A stretch of 64,000 nt of DNA from Climacium dendroides (lineage: Eukaryota; Streptophyta; Bryopsida; Hypnales; Climaciaceae), in contig OX467082.1 of NCBI GenBank assembly GCA_950106755.1, positions 26,660,001 through 26,724,000 on the forward strand, given 5' to 3'. Shown here one piece after another: positions 1 through 13,500 of this stretch. Numbering within the stretch: position 1 is the stretch's first letter; each line of letters begins with the position of its first letter. The notes beneath the pieces were generated by a model that worked only from the letters and a program-made list of their open reading frames with translations, ran no database searches and was not told the DNA's origin. Made by a program: the position numbers and the translations under genes.

Positions 1-216
1 TATGAGTGATAATAAAGAATGAATATTTTTTTATATTTTTTATTTATTTTTAAATATAATTACAAGTGATATTTCATTTTACTTTTTCGTTATTATTAAA
101 TGTGATATTTTTATATTTTTATCTTTGTATCTAAGAGAACATTTAAATGTTTTGGCAATGTATATTTGCCAGTGTTAATAGAAACTCGTGAATTGCAAAC
201 TAGTAAGTTAGCAAAT

Positions 217-876
217 ATGTTTCCAAGGTGGTTGGAGGCTCTACTTAGCATTGAAAATAATCATCCTCGATGCCCTGTACAAAGAAGTGACAACACATAT
301 CATCCATTGCAGAAAAACTATTGCATAGATCATTGTATCCAAATTTGTGAAGTATGTAAACTAGAAAATCATCCTAGATGTCAAGTTTTGCAACTACGAT
401 TTGGAACTGACAAAACTCTAACAGTTAACAAAGACGAGTTGCCCACACATGACCTTCAAGGACTTAGTGATGTAAAACAATTTAAATTCAATAATTTGGA
501 CGTTTATTACCTTTTTGGTCGTCCAAGTACGTCAAGGTTTTCATTTTCTTGTGAAATTTGTGGCCATAAACTAGAAAGTGGTTACAAATGTTGTTCACTT
601 AGTTGTATGGTAAAAAAAATGACTACTAAAGACTCCGGACTTGAAGCCAATACTCATGAAGATGAAGAAAATGAAGGTGATATTAGCAATGAAGGGCAGA
701 CAACTGAGACAAATAATAGTAATTATACTAATGACGCAACACCATTATATACAATGGGGATTGTACAATTATCAACTTCTCAAACACAAAGTCAAGTACA
801 AAGTACAGTTGCAATAAGCCGAAGAAAACAAAGTAGACCTAGACAAGCACCTATAAACTCTTTTAACCCAATCTAG
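217..876 (+). CDS. PLATZ-family zinc-binding protein, single exon, variant zinc ligands
   Basis: PLATZ proteins are plant-specific zinc-dependent, A/T-rich DNA-binding transcriptional regulators. The 219-residue frame opens with MFPRWLEALL, matching the family's PxWLEALL start. It then shows a cysteine/histidine block (C19, C36, H39, C44, C47, H52, C55), the central NNLDVYYLFGRP stretch, a second C-x2-C pair (C112, C115) followed by CCSLSCMV, and a C-terminal RKQSRPRQAP tail like the family's RK...RAP ending. The usual C-x2-H first pair reads C19-P-V-Q22, so one ligand is lost, and two others are swapped Cys/His. I chose the ATG at 217 because it sits directly before the conserved core. The frame stays open upstream to 166, where a TTTGCCAG could be a splice acceptor, so a 5' exon outside the window is possible. 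PLATZ genes usually have introns inside the domain and this one has none, which could mean a retrocopy. Residues 143-190 are acidic and low complexity. Confidence 0.85.
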   Translation: MFPRWLEALLSIENNHPRCPVQRSDNTYHPLQKNYCIDHCIQICEVCKLENHPRCQVLQLRFGTDKTLTVNKDELPTHDLQGLSDVKQFKFNNLDVYYLFGRPSTSRFSFSCEICGHKLESGYKCCSLSCMVKKMTTKDSGLEANTHEDEENEGDISNEGQTTETNNSNYTNDATPLYTMGIVQLSTSQTQSQVQSTVAISRRKQSRPRQAPINSFNPI

Positions 877-1971
877 TAATTTCACTCAAAATTAATAGAG
901 TTATTTGTAGTTGCAATAATGATACATTATAGTGAGTTTTTACTCATTTTGTTGAAGAGAAGGCATATTGTTGATGATCATTGTTGAACAAAGCATCAAT
1001 CATTTACTAAATGAAACTTACATTACCAATGAAGTTCATGCAAATAAAGTGTTAGCAATAGAATAAGATGATCATTTCTTCAAAATCAAGGAATTTTGTG
1101 TATTTTATGAAATCAATAGACATCACCATACAATTTCTATATAAGAAAAGCTAATATATAAACATAGATTAGGAACATGGAACATGGAACACCTTCAATG
1201 GTTCCAAGATACTTATATTATAGATATACATAACATTATCCAAAAGGTGTTATATTATATAGTACCTTCAATGGTTATAATGTACCTACTTACACCTTCC
1301 AAAGATACCTATAGAATAAACTTTCAAATAAATTCTAGGCTCATCTAACCTAAGCTCTACATTCTCAATTCATATAGTAGCATTCTCAATTTCTACACAT
1401 GGCAAAAAATTCATTCATTATTCTATACCTTGTAAGACAATTTTAGATTACCAAAACACCCATGAAGTGAATTAAAAGAATTCTATTAGCTTCCAAATGG
1501 ACAAGAGTAGTTTCACCTAAGAACAACATTATGCAACTATATGTTTTTTGCATTGACCACCTATAATATAATTTTTCTACTCAAAAAGAAGTTGACAAAA
1601 ATACATGTGAAAAATTCACTAATTTGCCATTCCATTGCAAAAGAATTGAAAACCTAATAACTCTAAGTATGTGTAACAACCAAAAGATGAGAATGGATCA
1701 TCATACTTCACCATCAATCCTCATCATTTATGAGATGAAACTAGAAGCCTTCACTTCATGAAGGCTAAGCTACTACCCCAAAATTATACAAACCACGAAA
1801 AGGCCTCAAACTGAATGAGAAAATGAACCAACACCATCTTCATCTCTTTAAAGATCATAAAAATACAAGCATACAAATATAAATTTGGGAAATTCTTTCG
1901 CTAGATGATATATAGCTCTGGGCACCGACAGAAATGACTTGTAAGTTTCACTTTGCAAAGGAAACACATAG
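877..1971. other. Intergenic, PLATZ to ZNF706-like gene
   Basis: AT-rich sequence between two convergent genes, so it must hold both 3' ends. I see no further coding signal, only short repeated words such as 'accttcaatggtt' near 1190-1275. Confidence 0.5.
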
Positions 1972-3643
1972 TTAACTTGAAGGAGCTGGCGGAACCGCCT
2001 CTTTAGGATGCTTAGAAGCAAAGTGATCCACGAGCTGTTTGTAATTTGCCAGTGGTGCCTGGAAATCACAGCATAGTTACACACATTTCGTGAGGCGTGA
2101 ACACGATGCGTTTAAGTATGTCGCGCAAGGAGGCTGATATACGGAAATTAAGGGTGTCTCCGAGTACATCTACTCTATTTACTGTCGCGACCTAAACCAC
2201 AGAACCGTAAGGCTACAACTTTTTAGGAGACAAACTTTGAATTGGCTAAAATTGTAGAAGCTCTTCAACATAACTAGCATGGATTTCTGCCAATAGGTAA
2301 AAAATAAGTTTTCAGTAAAAACCTGCAAGTGCCCACACTACATTGAAAAAACATTGTGAACACTCAAAATAACGAGAAAACTTGAACAAGGAGCAATCCT
2401 GGAAGTTAGCAAGACAACGTAGAAATTTAGTAATATAGCGGACCATTACGCTGCCAAATACTAAAGTTGGCAGGAAGACAAATATAGGTTTCAGGTTTTG
2501 GTTAGCTACGGTTGTCAGATGTCAATCATAAACCCCAATTTCACCCATTACTTTGCCTTCTCAAATAAGAGATTCACCTCCAATAACGTGCTCTAATAAA
2601 AGGACGGTGTTGTCTACCACTTGTCGAGTGACACTAACCCCATAGATTACAGAAATGTTAGAGAAAATTACAAGCGGGACGGAATGTCACAAAAGGATCC
2701 AAATGACCAAATGAGAGGTGTGATAAGCAGAAAAATCCAGTCCTGACAAAATTAAAAATTAAAAAAATCACCTTCCCGCGACATATTTCGCAACCAAAAA
2801 CGCTGAAAATAAATAAATTAAGAAACGGAAAAGTATAGAAACACTAGAATCAGAGAAGAGCTCAAATTTCACAACGCAATCGCTGCAAAACCCTAAGAAT
2901 TCAACATACGCCCATACTCTCCACCGGCACATTTCACAATCAAAAACTCTGGAAAACAAACAAAATTCATACACTAAAACACCAAACCTCGAAGATCACA
3001 GTTCAAATTGAGAACACATCAAAACCCTGAGATTTCAAATACCCCGTCCTCTCCACCGGCACATTTCACTACCAAAAATGCTGAAAAATAAGAAATAAAT
3101 ATTATAAGCGACAACACCGAAACTCGAAGCTCAAATTGCAAACTGCAAACTGCAAAAGCTGCCAAACCCTAAGAAAATCTCAAAAGACAGACACGCTCTC
3201 CATTTCACGACCAAAATAAAAATAAACTAAAATTTATACGCGAAAACACCGGAGTCCGAGGATGAGACTATGAGAGGAGAGTTAAAAATTGGCACCTCGC
3301 ACTGCACCGGCACATTTCACTACCAAAACCGTTGAAAAATAAGAAATAAATTTTATACTGGAAAATACCAAAACTCGAAGCTCAAATTGCAAACGCTGCC
3401 AAAATACACCCCCCAACGACACATTTCATGACCAAAATAAAAATAACATAAAAATCATACGCGAAAGCACCGGAACTCGAGCATGAGACTACCGCATGAG
3501 CGGAGACTTTCAAACGTCACCTTGCAAACAGTGCAGACGGTCTTCAAGCCAGCATTCCGGGCTTCAATCTGGGAGCCCTTGGGCTTCTCGTTCTTCTCCG
3601 CAGCTCGCTTCTGCGCCTCAATCTTTTGCTTGCCCCTCGTCAT
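1972..3643 (-). CDS. ZNF706/SERF-like small C2H2 zinc-finger protein (2 exons, 69 aa)
   Basis: Exons are 3521-3643 (41 codons, start ATG at 3643) and 1972-2058 (28 codons plus TAA), joined by AAG|GTGACG and TTTCCAG|GCA. The protein starts MTRGKQKIEAQKRAAEKNEK, a basic SERF/4F5-type N-terminus, and continues GSQIEARNAGLKTVCTVCK. After the splice it reads APLANYKQLVDHFASKHPKE and ends VPPAPSS. C37-x2-C40 lies in exon 1 and H-x4-H (HFASKH) in exon 2, so the intron splits the zinc finger. This order (basic N-terminus, one finger with CTVC, ...HF.SKHPK, proline-rich tail) is that of the ZNF706 family, conserved from plants to animals. The family is small, and I would not assign a function beyond nucleic-acid or chaperone-like binding. 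The 1462-bp intron is large for so short a gene and carries degenerate repeats. The sequence upstream of the start (3650-3960) is locally GC-rich, as expected for a promoter and 5' leader. Confidence 0.88.
2765..3490. repeat. Degenerate tandem repeats inside the ZNF706-like intron
   Basis: The phrase 'cggcacatttcac(t/a)accaaaa' followed by a 'ctgaaaataa' segment and a 'cgaagctcaaattgcaaac' segment recurs near 2780, 2932, 3056, 3190, 3309 and 3418, roughly every 110-150 bp with variation. Full units also share 'gccaaaccctaagaa'. The unit lengths are unequal, so this is an old, decayed array rather than a clean satellite. Confidence 0.7.
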
Positions 3644-6600
3644 CCTCGGGAAACTCCCAAACGAACAACGCTACAGCAGCAACAAGAAGATTCCTCTGCA
3701 GACCGACGTCACACACGACGTAGTACAGCAAGTGAATCGAGCACCACGATACTGCAGGCAGGGACGCAAGCGTTCTGACGCTCTGTGCTGTGTACACCCG
3801 CCTTCCTCATTTCTTCCCTTTCGGAAGGATGACCCAATGACCACATGGTGCATGCCTGTCACCGCATGGGAACATGGCCCTATAGCCGCATCACCATGAC
3901 CCCACTCATCCCCATCCTTGTCAGCATCTGCATAGCATTGCGCCACTTCCATATGAAGGCTTGGGAAATGTGAGTGTAACATAAATGGATCAATATATCT
4001 CAAAATAGAGTAAAGTGGTGTCTTCTTTATGTACATTATCATCTTGTAAGTGATTTGCAAAATCCTAAAAAAATTTATTGGTTAGAAACTATTCATAAAT
4101 TTATATTGGGTCATAAATGGTGGGTAGGAATGGATGCTTGAAAGAAGAATAGTTACTACAGTGTTTATAAGAGCATTAGTGGAAGCTAAAATATTATCGC
4201 TTTGTACTCATTTCCATTCAAAAATTATTTTATAGTAATATTCATTTTGTAAGTGACATCAATTTTGCACCCTAACTATAAAATAAATCAATTATACTTC
4301 TAATAATTATGGTACTTTGAGTGATTGTTACCTTTTAATTTGTATTTATTTTTGAAAGTGAAATATGTTCAATTATAATAGTCACTTATTGGAATTAAGT
4401 AAAGACTGATAAGAAATTAGATGAAGGAATGGCATATGTTTATTGGCAAATGAGGCAGAAGCACCTATTCCTATCAATTTAAGCAATTCCAATACTTTGA
4501 AGTGGAAATCAATATATGAAATCAATATTTTTAGCACATTGACAATTAAATATCATCAATTAAAAATATTAATGATTTTTTAAATATAGATGAATGTGCA
4601 ATGAATTTTTGAAGTTCAAAAACATGGGATATCCCAAAATCTTTTTTTCTAATTATGTATGTAGGTTGTACTTGGAGGCTCTACATTTTAGACTTCCTAT
4701 ATCTACATATTTATAAGATTGATTTAGGGTACAATATTAGGAATGGGTGGAATGGATGCCTTCACCTTGCATATTAAAGTGAATGTATAGTAAAAGTATC
4801 TATTCCTGATAACTTAAACATTTCAGCTTGTATGAAGAGGAAAATTTATTGAGAAATTGAGTTCAATCTATGCCAACATAAGGATGAGGAAGAATGCCAA
4901 AGAAAACACAATTCTTTTCCCCCCAAAATGAATATTTTTTTCAATATAAATATGAATTTTTCATTGAAGCTCATTCCAGTCTCATAGACTCACCTATTGT
5001 GGTTAGCTTTGGCACTTTTCCCCAAGCAAAGAAGGAAGAGAGATGAATAGAAGAAGAGGTGCAAACAAAGAATCTTAATTAATGAATAGTACATCCAAGT
5101 ATTGTTTGCAATAGATCAGCCTAAAAAGTCATGACAAAGGACTGTCCAAAATCGGTACTTTTAACATAGACAACTTTAACCCCAAAATGAAGAGACATGC
5201 CTTATTCTCAAATCACCCATCATTGTATGGTACATAGTACATTTTTAGAATCACAAATGGTACGGCATTAGCTGGCATTAGACTTCAAAAATATTCAACA
5301 TGTACAATGACAATGGACTGATCAAGGAAAGCATGAGGATACTGGAGCAAGGGAATGGGGCAAGATATGAGAGCATCATGAACCCAGCTGGCTTCAATTG
5401 ATTGCAGGACATGACTGTCTACAGTTAACCCCTAAACGTCAGAGGTTCAACCACGCTTAAAAACTGCCTTCCTTTGCAAGTCTGAAAAGTCAAAATTAGA
5501 GTAAGTTATGAGGATCTCAACCGTACAATATTCTAGTGTGCATGTTGTAGATGGTGTGGAACAGATTTGGGGTCATTTGACTGTATAGATTGAAAGATTA
5601 TAATGTTTTAGTGTTGAAAAAAGGTGCTGAAATTTTCTTAAAAACACATTTGGAAGTGAAATTCGATTTCTAAACCTACTCAAATGAAAAAACTTTAAAC
5701 TACAAAGTGATTCAAAACCAGAACATATACAATTTGGTGAAAAAAATATCATTCAAATGAATCATTGTGTCTGCAAAATGGATTTGAATGTCAGAAATCA
5801 GTGAAAAAAGTAACAAAAAATCACATCTATGACTGAACCTCTTTCTACTAAAATGCTTCTCAGTCACTCATAACTTTTTGTATTCCTATGAAATTTTAAC
5901 CACACAAACTAGACTAGTATGTGCAACTTCTCAAACAAGTTTTATTGGATTTGGACATTTTATGAAGAAGTTATATAGGCCGCCGAAGTTCATTGGAATT
6001 CACCAGTGTTTGGATTTTGAACTTTGAATTGCTCCCAATCATTCGAAACAACTCGGATTGACATGAAAACTTTACCACAATAATTAGACTTTAGTGGAAA
6101 CAAAACCCAACAAACTTTGATTGAAAACAAACATTAGATTACAAAGATACAAGCCCCCAAAGTTGCAGCCATCAAATGCAGTTTGGTGAGCTCAAATTGA
6201 ACCTGTGAACTTCGATTGTCTCTCAAAACTATTATACATCTTGTATTGATCTAAAAATTTTATCACACAAACTAGACTAGTATGCGCAACTTCTCCAACA
6301 AATTTTATTGAATTTGGACATTGGATGCAAAAGTTACAACCCTTTGAATTTGACTTTTAGACTGTGAGGACGTTTTTTGTCCCTTATGATGTTCAAGGGT
6401 TTTAAGGTATTTCATTTTGAGAAAGTTGTTTTGAACAGTTTGTAATCTCCAAATTCAAGATTAACAACTTATTCATCACATTGAGCTTCCACTTATCCAC
6501 TTACTATTGATGAAGTATTGTTGAGTGTGGAACAATCTACACCATCTCTCAATAGAATCAAGGTAATGACAATGTATGCTATTGTATGTTATGAGTAATA

Positions 6601-7590
6601 TACACTGCTATTCTAGGATCATTTAACCAACAATGTTTCTGAAGGTGTTCTGCATGCCCCTCCACGAGTGACTCTATCCATGGAAAATACCTCCCAATAT
6701 ACTATTTCCTAAAAAAAGACACATAGTTTCCTGCAAGTATTTATCCACCCTATGAAAATTAAAAACACCAAAGTTGCCTACTTCACCCCCACTCCCCCAA
6801 AACCAAAATGAAAAAGACTTTGATAGAAATATCAAAAAAGCCACAAATGACAAAACGTGAGGCCGACTTGGCTACTAGCATTAGATTATTTACAACCTCC
6901 AATGAGTGAAAAGTGATATAGGTCCAGATTTTTGGAATGGAAAACGACAAAGTTTTCCATAGCGTTTTGTCTTTGCAATGGAATTCTGTTTCATTCGTGT
7001 CAAAAAATAAAAAATAAAATAAATATATAAATTTAAAATAAAAAATTTAAAAAATAAAAATTTTAAAAGCGCACACTACACTAAAATTGGTAAATAGTAT
7101 TGGCTACACTAATTGTCAACAATAACACTAATTGTCAACAATAACACTAATTGTGATTTGCAAGGTTAATGTTAAAACATTATTCACCCATTCTAACACT
7201 ATTTTAGAAATTTGATCATTTCAACATTTCTACAAGAGTGCATGTAGTATTTGATGGGAACAAAATATAGAAGTTGGAATAGTAATATAATAAGTTAAGG
7301 CTATGATCCAGTTCACTACAACACTAATTATCACCCAACACTATTTAGCAAATTTAGTGTAGTGACAGAATTAATGCCGAAGTTGGATCCCACAACAATG
7401 ATAATATAGGAGATATTAGGGGCGGGTATAGCATAGGTATAGCACAGGTATAGCACAGGCGGGTATGAGCTCCCTGTGTAGTCCGGGTATCACCCGGGTG
7501 TGGAGGCAGTGGAAGAGCTCCCTCTCCTTCAAACGCGGCTCGTCTGATTGAACTCTGCTATTTGCGTTCCATTGCAGCCCAATTCTTGCG
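3644..7590. other. Intergenic, divergent promoters of ZNF706-like gene and SRFR1
   Basis: No gene seen. Both neighbours are transcribed outwards, so both 5' regions lie here. The first 300 bp and the last 150 bp are GC-richer than the AT-rich middle. A short tandem 'ggtatagcacaggtatagcacag' pattern sits at 7422-7465 just upstream of SRFR1. The middle contains a degenerate repeat array, listed separately. Confidence 0.5.
5863..6350. repeat. Three degenerate ~180-bp tandem units
   Basis: Three successive units each read roughly 'cat(a)actttttgtattgatatgaaaattttaccacacaaactagac', then an acaaattttattg(a/g)atttggacatt phrase, then 'gaagttacaa...'. They start near 5863, 6045 and 6230. The first and third are clearly closer to each other than to the second. 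No coding potential was found. Confidence 0.6.
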
Positions 7591-10500
7591 ATGGCGTCCA
7601 CGGCAGGGAGTGAGCCGCTCAGGGACGTGGCGGAGGCTTGCAAGAAGAAGGAGTGGTCGATAGCGATTCGCATCATTAACTCGCTCCCTGAAACGGCGAA
7701 ATCCGCCCCTCTGATGTGGTATCACCACCGCCATTCTAGCGTTAGGGTTTAGTTTTCTCAGCTGACTCTTAACCACCTGAGAGAGAGACAACACAGAATT
7801 CATGTAACATTTAGATGCTTCAAACGACACCCTCGATTAGAAGGCGCACTAGTCGTGCGAAAATGATATGGAGAGGTTCACGACAGACCGGAAGCTAGTT
7901 CCAGCATTCAGTGTTTTGTCTACCCGTGTGTGCAAGTTTCGCAGTGGTTTCTCGTTTGATACTGATCAAGAGGTTTTGCTTCGATTGTTACAGTAACAGG
8001 GCGTGGTGCTACAGTAAGCTGGAGTTGCACAAGCATGTAGTTAAGGACTGTGATAAAGCAATTGCGCTCAACCCGTCTACTCTGCAGGCCTACTTATACA
8101 AAGGTGCGAAGCCATAGGCTGATATTTCATATTCTTTTGTCATTAGGCGGAAGTACTTTGTCGGGTGCACATAATGCCACATGAAATTGTTTGCACCTAA
8201 GTTCTGACCAGCTCCATTCAACCGAAGTTGTATGGTTTTCGTCCCAGTAGTTTGCATGTTGCTAATTACCGATCTGGTTGGCGTCTGGTAATCAAGGGTA
8301 CTAGAGAACAGAATCTACCATATATTCTTGTAATTGCGTTTTTGATGGGCGCAGACTGCGTTTTTTTCATTTCTGTTTTTGAAAGACTTTGTTTTCATTT
8401 TGCGAGTATACATGCGAATATTCAAAAACGTTGAAAAAACGTTCAAATTATCACCAACCTAGTAATTCGGTTTATTTGCAGTAACCCTGGTCTGTTTTTT
8501 AGTAGGTAATGCCAATGGTAGATTGTTGTCTTTTAATCCATCAAACTTAAAGCCTTTCTGATGGAGTGTAAAATTTTGATGTGATACCACTATGTGGGTG
8601 GACAGGACAGGCACTGGCCGCTCTGAACAAGCAAGAGGAGGCATGTCAAGTGTGGCAGAAAGGGTACGAGTCGGCCCTTGGCTTGCCCGAGGAGCTTCCG
8701 TATGTGGTGCAGCTCCACTCCTTGGCTATGGGCAATTCCACTCCAGAGCTGCCTGCAAAATCAATAGTCGAGGTGATCTAGATGCCTGGTGATGTGACAA
8801 TGGTGGCTTTCCTCTTCGAGCTTGATTAATTAGCGCTCAACTGTTGTTCTGACTTTAAACATCGTTGAAATTCCTGTATTCTAATTTATCCGATTCCTCT
8901 TCATTTTCTGGAACAACTTAAAAGGTAATTACTTATAAAAGCGGCACTTAAGTGCTGAGCATAATTACTTTTACTAGGATGGTCATTTTCTTTAATCATT
9001 CTTGTTGACAAATCAAAGAGTATTCCAGCGCCTCAGAGAATGCATTATTTGGATACAATATGCAAAGTTTAGTATTGGTTGGCCTAAACCCAATGCGAAG
9101 TCTGATGTTGAGAGTTGAGTTCATTCTCAAAATCATTATGTAATCATTGCGCAAGTTTTTGGAGTGTTGAATTGAATAGTTGGGTGTCAATTAGGTACCT
9201 TTGTCTTGTGCACGATGATCGGTAAGAATCGTGCTTTCGACCAGTCTTAGCACTTCAATCTCTGAATCATTTTTTTTTTCAGGAAGAAGAGATCGCATCA
9301 ATTTCACCCAGCGCAGTTTCTTTTAGCTCTTCAAGAAGGAACAGCAAAGTTAGTGCTGTTACTGTCACAGAATCAGATTCTGAAGCAATGGATCAAATAT
9401 ATGGAGGCTCCAGAAGCAGACAGTCTAGATTGTCTGTGACAGTAGACATCAAGTTGTCCAAAGGCATCCAACAGGTCTACTTCTTTGTCACCTGTCTCTC
9501 CAGGCAACGTCGTGTCTAACATATCGGTATATTATTCTATTAATCCTCGTACAATGATGCGTAGTTCTAGATGATGCTTTTCAAGAGTAATGTGGTACAT
9601 TGACAACATGGAGTTTGTCTAACAGGTGAACCGCGGGAATTATGAAGAGGCAGTTGGCATCTTCAATTCGGTACACTGAATTCTTTGTACCTTCGTCAGG
9701 AAAGATCATTTTAGAATACAAATATCTTCTTCTGTGCTAATATGCTCCTCCAATTTATGTTCCGAATTGTGAAAACGATATCTCCCATGCTGGTGAGATT
9801 AGATGTTCTCACTGTGATGTATCTTAAGATTGTAGCGTGAAGTCCTAATTAGTTTAAATTTCCCTATTTCTGACAGATTCTGACTGAGACTCCGAAATCG
9901 TGTGGTGCATTGCTGGGACGAGGCACGGCTTACGCTTTCATGAGAAAGCTCAAAAAAGCAATCGCCGATTTCAGTAAGGTAGCCTAGTCAATGCATGCTG
10001 CAGAAGTATACCGTGGACATTCCATGTTTGGTTGTATACTTTCTATACTTTTATGATGCGTGAGCAAGGCATGACTCACGCCAAGGTGGAGAATGTCATG
10101 CATGCTTCAAGGATGTGGTTGTCTTTTTTTCTTTACAGGTCAGCAACTTTTCTTGTATGAAGGAAGTTCTGTTACCACAAGGAGTTTTTTTATCTAAATA
10201 ATTGACCTATTGACTGTGATCTCTTGTGCCCTGCAGGCTATTGAAGTGGATCCGAAAACTGCTGAGGCTTGGAAAAGACGCGGACAAGCTCGGGCGGCAA
10301 TTGGAGAAACTACCGAGGTCTGAGAGGATTACTTAGTTCTTTAAGCAGATACTTGTTTCATGCTATAAGCTTTTGATAAAATAAAAATTGAGCAGGTTAA
10401 TAGGAATTTACCTCAAGGTGGTCGATATTTTGTTGCAGGCTCTTGAGGACTTGTCGAAAGCAATCAAGCTGGAGCCTACACCTGACTTATTGCACGAAAG

Positions 10501-13500
10501 AGGTATACTAATAAGCTCGAAACGATTGCCGTTGTATATGGACGTATGGGCCTGGGATTCGTAACGTCGGCTTGCTTATCATTGCAACGGTGGGAAGCTC
10601 ATATAATCTTGATACGCAGGGCTTTTGTAACATCTGCTTTGTGTTGCAGGCGTTGTAAACTTCAAGCTCAAAAACTTTTATGCAGCTATCGAAGATTTAA
10701 AAGGTTGTCTAGCTCAAGATGCTGAAAACATGCATGCGCACAACTACTTGGTACGTTCCTTTTGCTGTATACATCCTTTAAATTTGATTTGAGGCGAATA
10801 AGGTGACAGACTTTAAGTGCACTACATGAATTTCGATTCTCTCTTTTTGGACCTGCGGGTTACTGTTCCGTAGACTGACTATGGAGTTGAACCTGTTGTG
10901 TAGGGACTTGCTTTGACAGCGTCTGGTAGTTATGTCGCTGGCATTAAAGCGCAGCGCAAGGCAGTTGAATTGGACGATAATTTCAAAGAAGGATGGGTGC
11001 ACCTGGCACAGGTACTTGTAATCTGAGAATGTGTTTTACCCAAGATACTTGTACTGGTTGCAATAGCTTGTATTTGTCCACCTCATGTTGTCTCTGTAGT
11101 GTAATGACTGATTACATTAGTATTTATATGAAGTCTAAATATTCTAATACTAACCTGCACTTGTTTACTGCTATGCTGTTTGTCAGTCATACAAAGAATT
11201 GGCAGATTCTGAAAAGGCAATTGAATGTCTGAAGAAGGCCACTACAATTGATGACAAGTGAGTTTTCCTCGATCAAATTTACTTGTGGTATTAAATGTGT
11301 TCCTTGGGACTTTTGAGAGGCACAACATTGTTCTTCGGGATACAACTGATCTATAGCTCAGGCATCTAACTCAGAAGGCTCTTAATTTGTCGCTTTGTGG
11401 CTGCGCAATCGTTGCAGATTAGTTATAGTAGTAAATTTATATTATTGTGTTGAATATATCTGTTTATCAGATAGTTCAAGGCGATTGAGTTGTGCTTGCT
11501 ATTTTTAATAGATTCGGAAATGCATATCGATTATGGGGGACCCTTCTTTATAGCCTTGGTGAACACAGGTATGCTGTATTGCATTGTCATTATCTTCAAT
11601 ATTTGGATGCAATAGAAATCATTATCGTTACCTGAAATTCTCGTAACAAGCTATGATATCTTTAACTTTACAAAAAATAAAAAATATATATTTTTAATGT
11701 TACACTGCAAGGTTTTTATGATCATACATGTATTGCAACTCGTAGCTAGAAATTTAATTAACATAGGTCACAACTGTGTTGTGATGCTTCAATTGTTTTC
11801 TAGAAAAATGCTGAGGAATTGACAGTAAGTTGATACTTTTGTCAGAAATGCATCGAAGATGTTGACCACGGCTGCAGAACTTGAGGTCGATACCTTGGAA
11901 TGCATTTATCTCCGGGGTTCATGCTCCCAGGCCCTTGGGGAGTTCTCGGATGCAGTAAGTTTCGTTCTCGTACCAAATGGGCCTGGAAAATGTGTTCGGA
12001 CTCGACAGCAGGTCGGGCCTTGAAACGGGCCTTAAATGGGTTTATTCGCTGGCGATCATCGTCAGTCCGTGGCAATTTAGTTTTATTCAACTTCTCTCGC
12101 AATCTTAACATTAACTCTCTACTTTCATGTGTACCCCTGGTCTTTGACATATGCACTCAAAATAATTAACTTTGGTGAAATTTTTGCGGTTAATGTTTCC
12201 TGAAACATGTTGCATGGTGCTGTAGGTTCGAGATTACGATTCCATTCTTGACATGGACCTTGATACTTCAGAGAACAGGACTTTGCAGATTTTGGCTTTC
12301 TATCAGGTAAGCTAGCATGCGGATGGTGTTTTCTCGTTGTATTGTTTTCTCGTCTTTTGTCATTTGTGATTTCCCGGTATGGCGTTATGGATTTCTAGCA
12401 GTTGTGGACTGATAGTGTACCGGTACCTGATAGCCATGGTGTCTTTTTTGAACTAATTGGCAGTATTGATGGTGGGATGTGATCGCAACGTGTACTCAGT
12501 TTTTAGGTTGTTAGCGATCACTTGCTGAATTTTGAGATTCAGCTAAGAAATTTTGGCCGGTGTGCTGATGATTTTTTTTCAATCTGCTGTCAGAGGGAGA
12601 ACGCGCTGTACACAGTTACAAAACTTTCTCAGCCATTCGGCCGATTTGACATGGACGGGGATCTTAGTCCGATTTACAAAGTAAGTCAGTGACTGGTAGT
12701 TACTGCAAAATCGGACTCTTGCACTCTATGCTGTAGATTATGGGCGTTTGCCAATGAAATTACCATTATTTGACTGTCCATGTTTGGTGCGACAGGAAGC
12801 ATGGTGTAAGAGGTTACCACCTGATTTTTATTATCAGACATATAAGCCCCAGCCTGTACTTAAGGAAATGTCGAAAGGGAGTCTCAGGCAGCAGGACACG
12901 GCACTCACTAAGAGTAAGAAGCAGCTCTTGGATGCAGCTGATGCGATTGGTCGACTTATTCAGTACGATTGTCCAGGGTTCATGAAAAATGCTCGGCAGG
13001 TACTTCGTGCTGTCACATTCATTCTGATACTTGTTGTCAGAGTATCTCAATATTCCTAGGACTTTAAGTCTGCATTGCTGGCTTAATTATTCTGGTGTAT
13101 GCAGTTTTCCTTTTTGAAGGAATGTGTAATTTATGACAATTTCGTCGTTTAACCTACTGAAAGGGATCTTACTGAATTTTGGATAGTAATGGATCTTTGA
13201 CAGCAACGCATGGCTGGTTTTGCTGCGATTGAAATTGCACAAAAGGTGTCATACACATGGCGAACGATGAATGAGAGCTGGGATGAGCATTTTCAAAGTA
13301 AAGAAAAGGGTGGGCGGAGAAACAAAAAGAAAAGCGGTAACGGACGAGCAGTTAACAAAGGGTAATCAGCTCACGAACCTGGTACTACTTGTGGTCGTAG
13401 CTCGGATTGATTCGGATTGATTGACTATCTCGGGTTGATGTGGCAGTGGACAGGAAAATAATGACGGGATGGATCCTTTTATGTCTTCCTGGAGAGACGT

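Noticed and set aside
9475..9537. Extending SRFR1 exon 4 through GTC TAC
   Set aside because: In the exon-4 frame it runs into a stop after 16 codons. Ending at CAA CAG joins cleanly to VNRGNYEEAVGIF as in other SRFR1 proteins.
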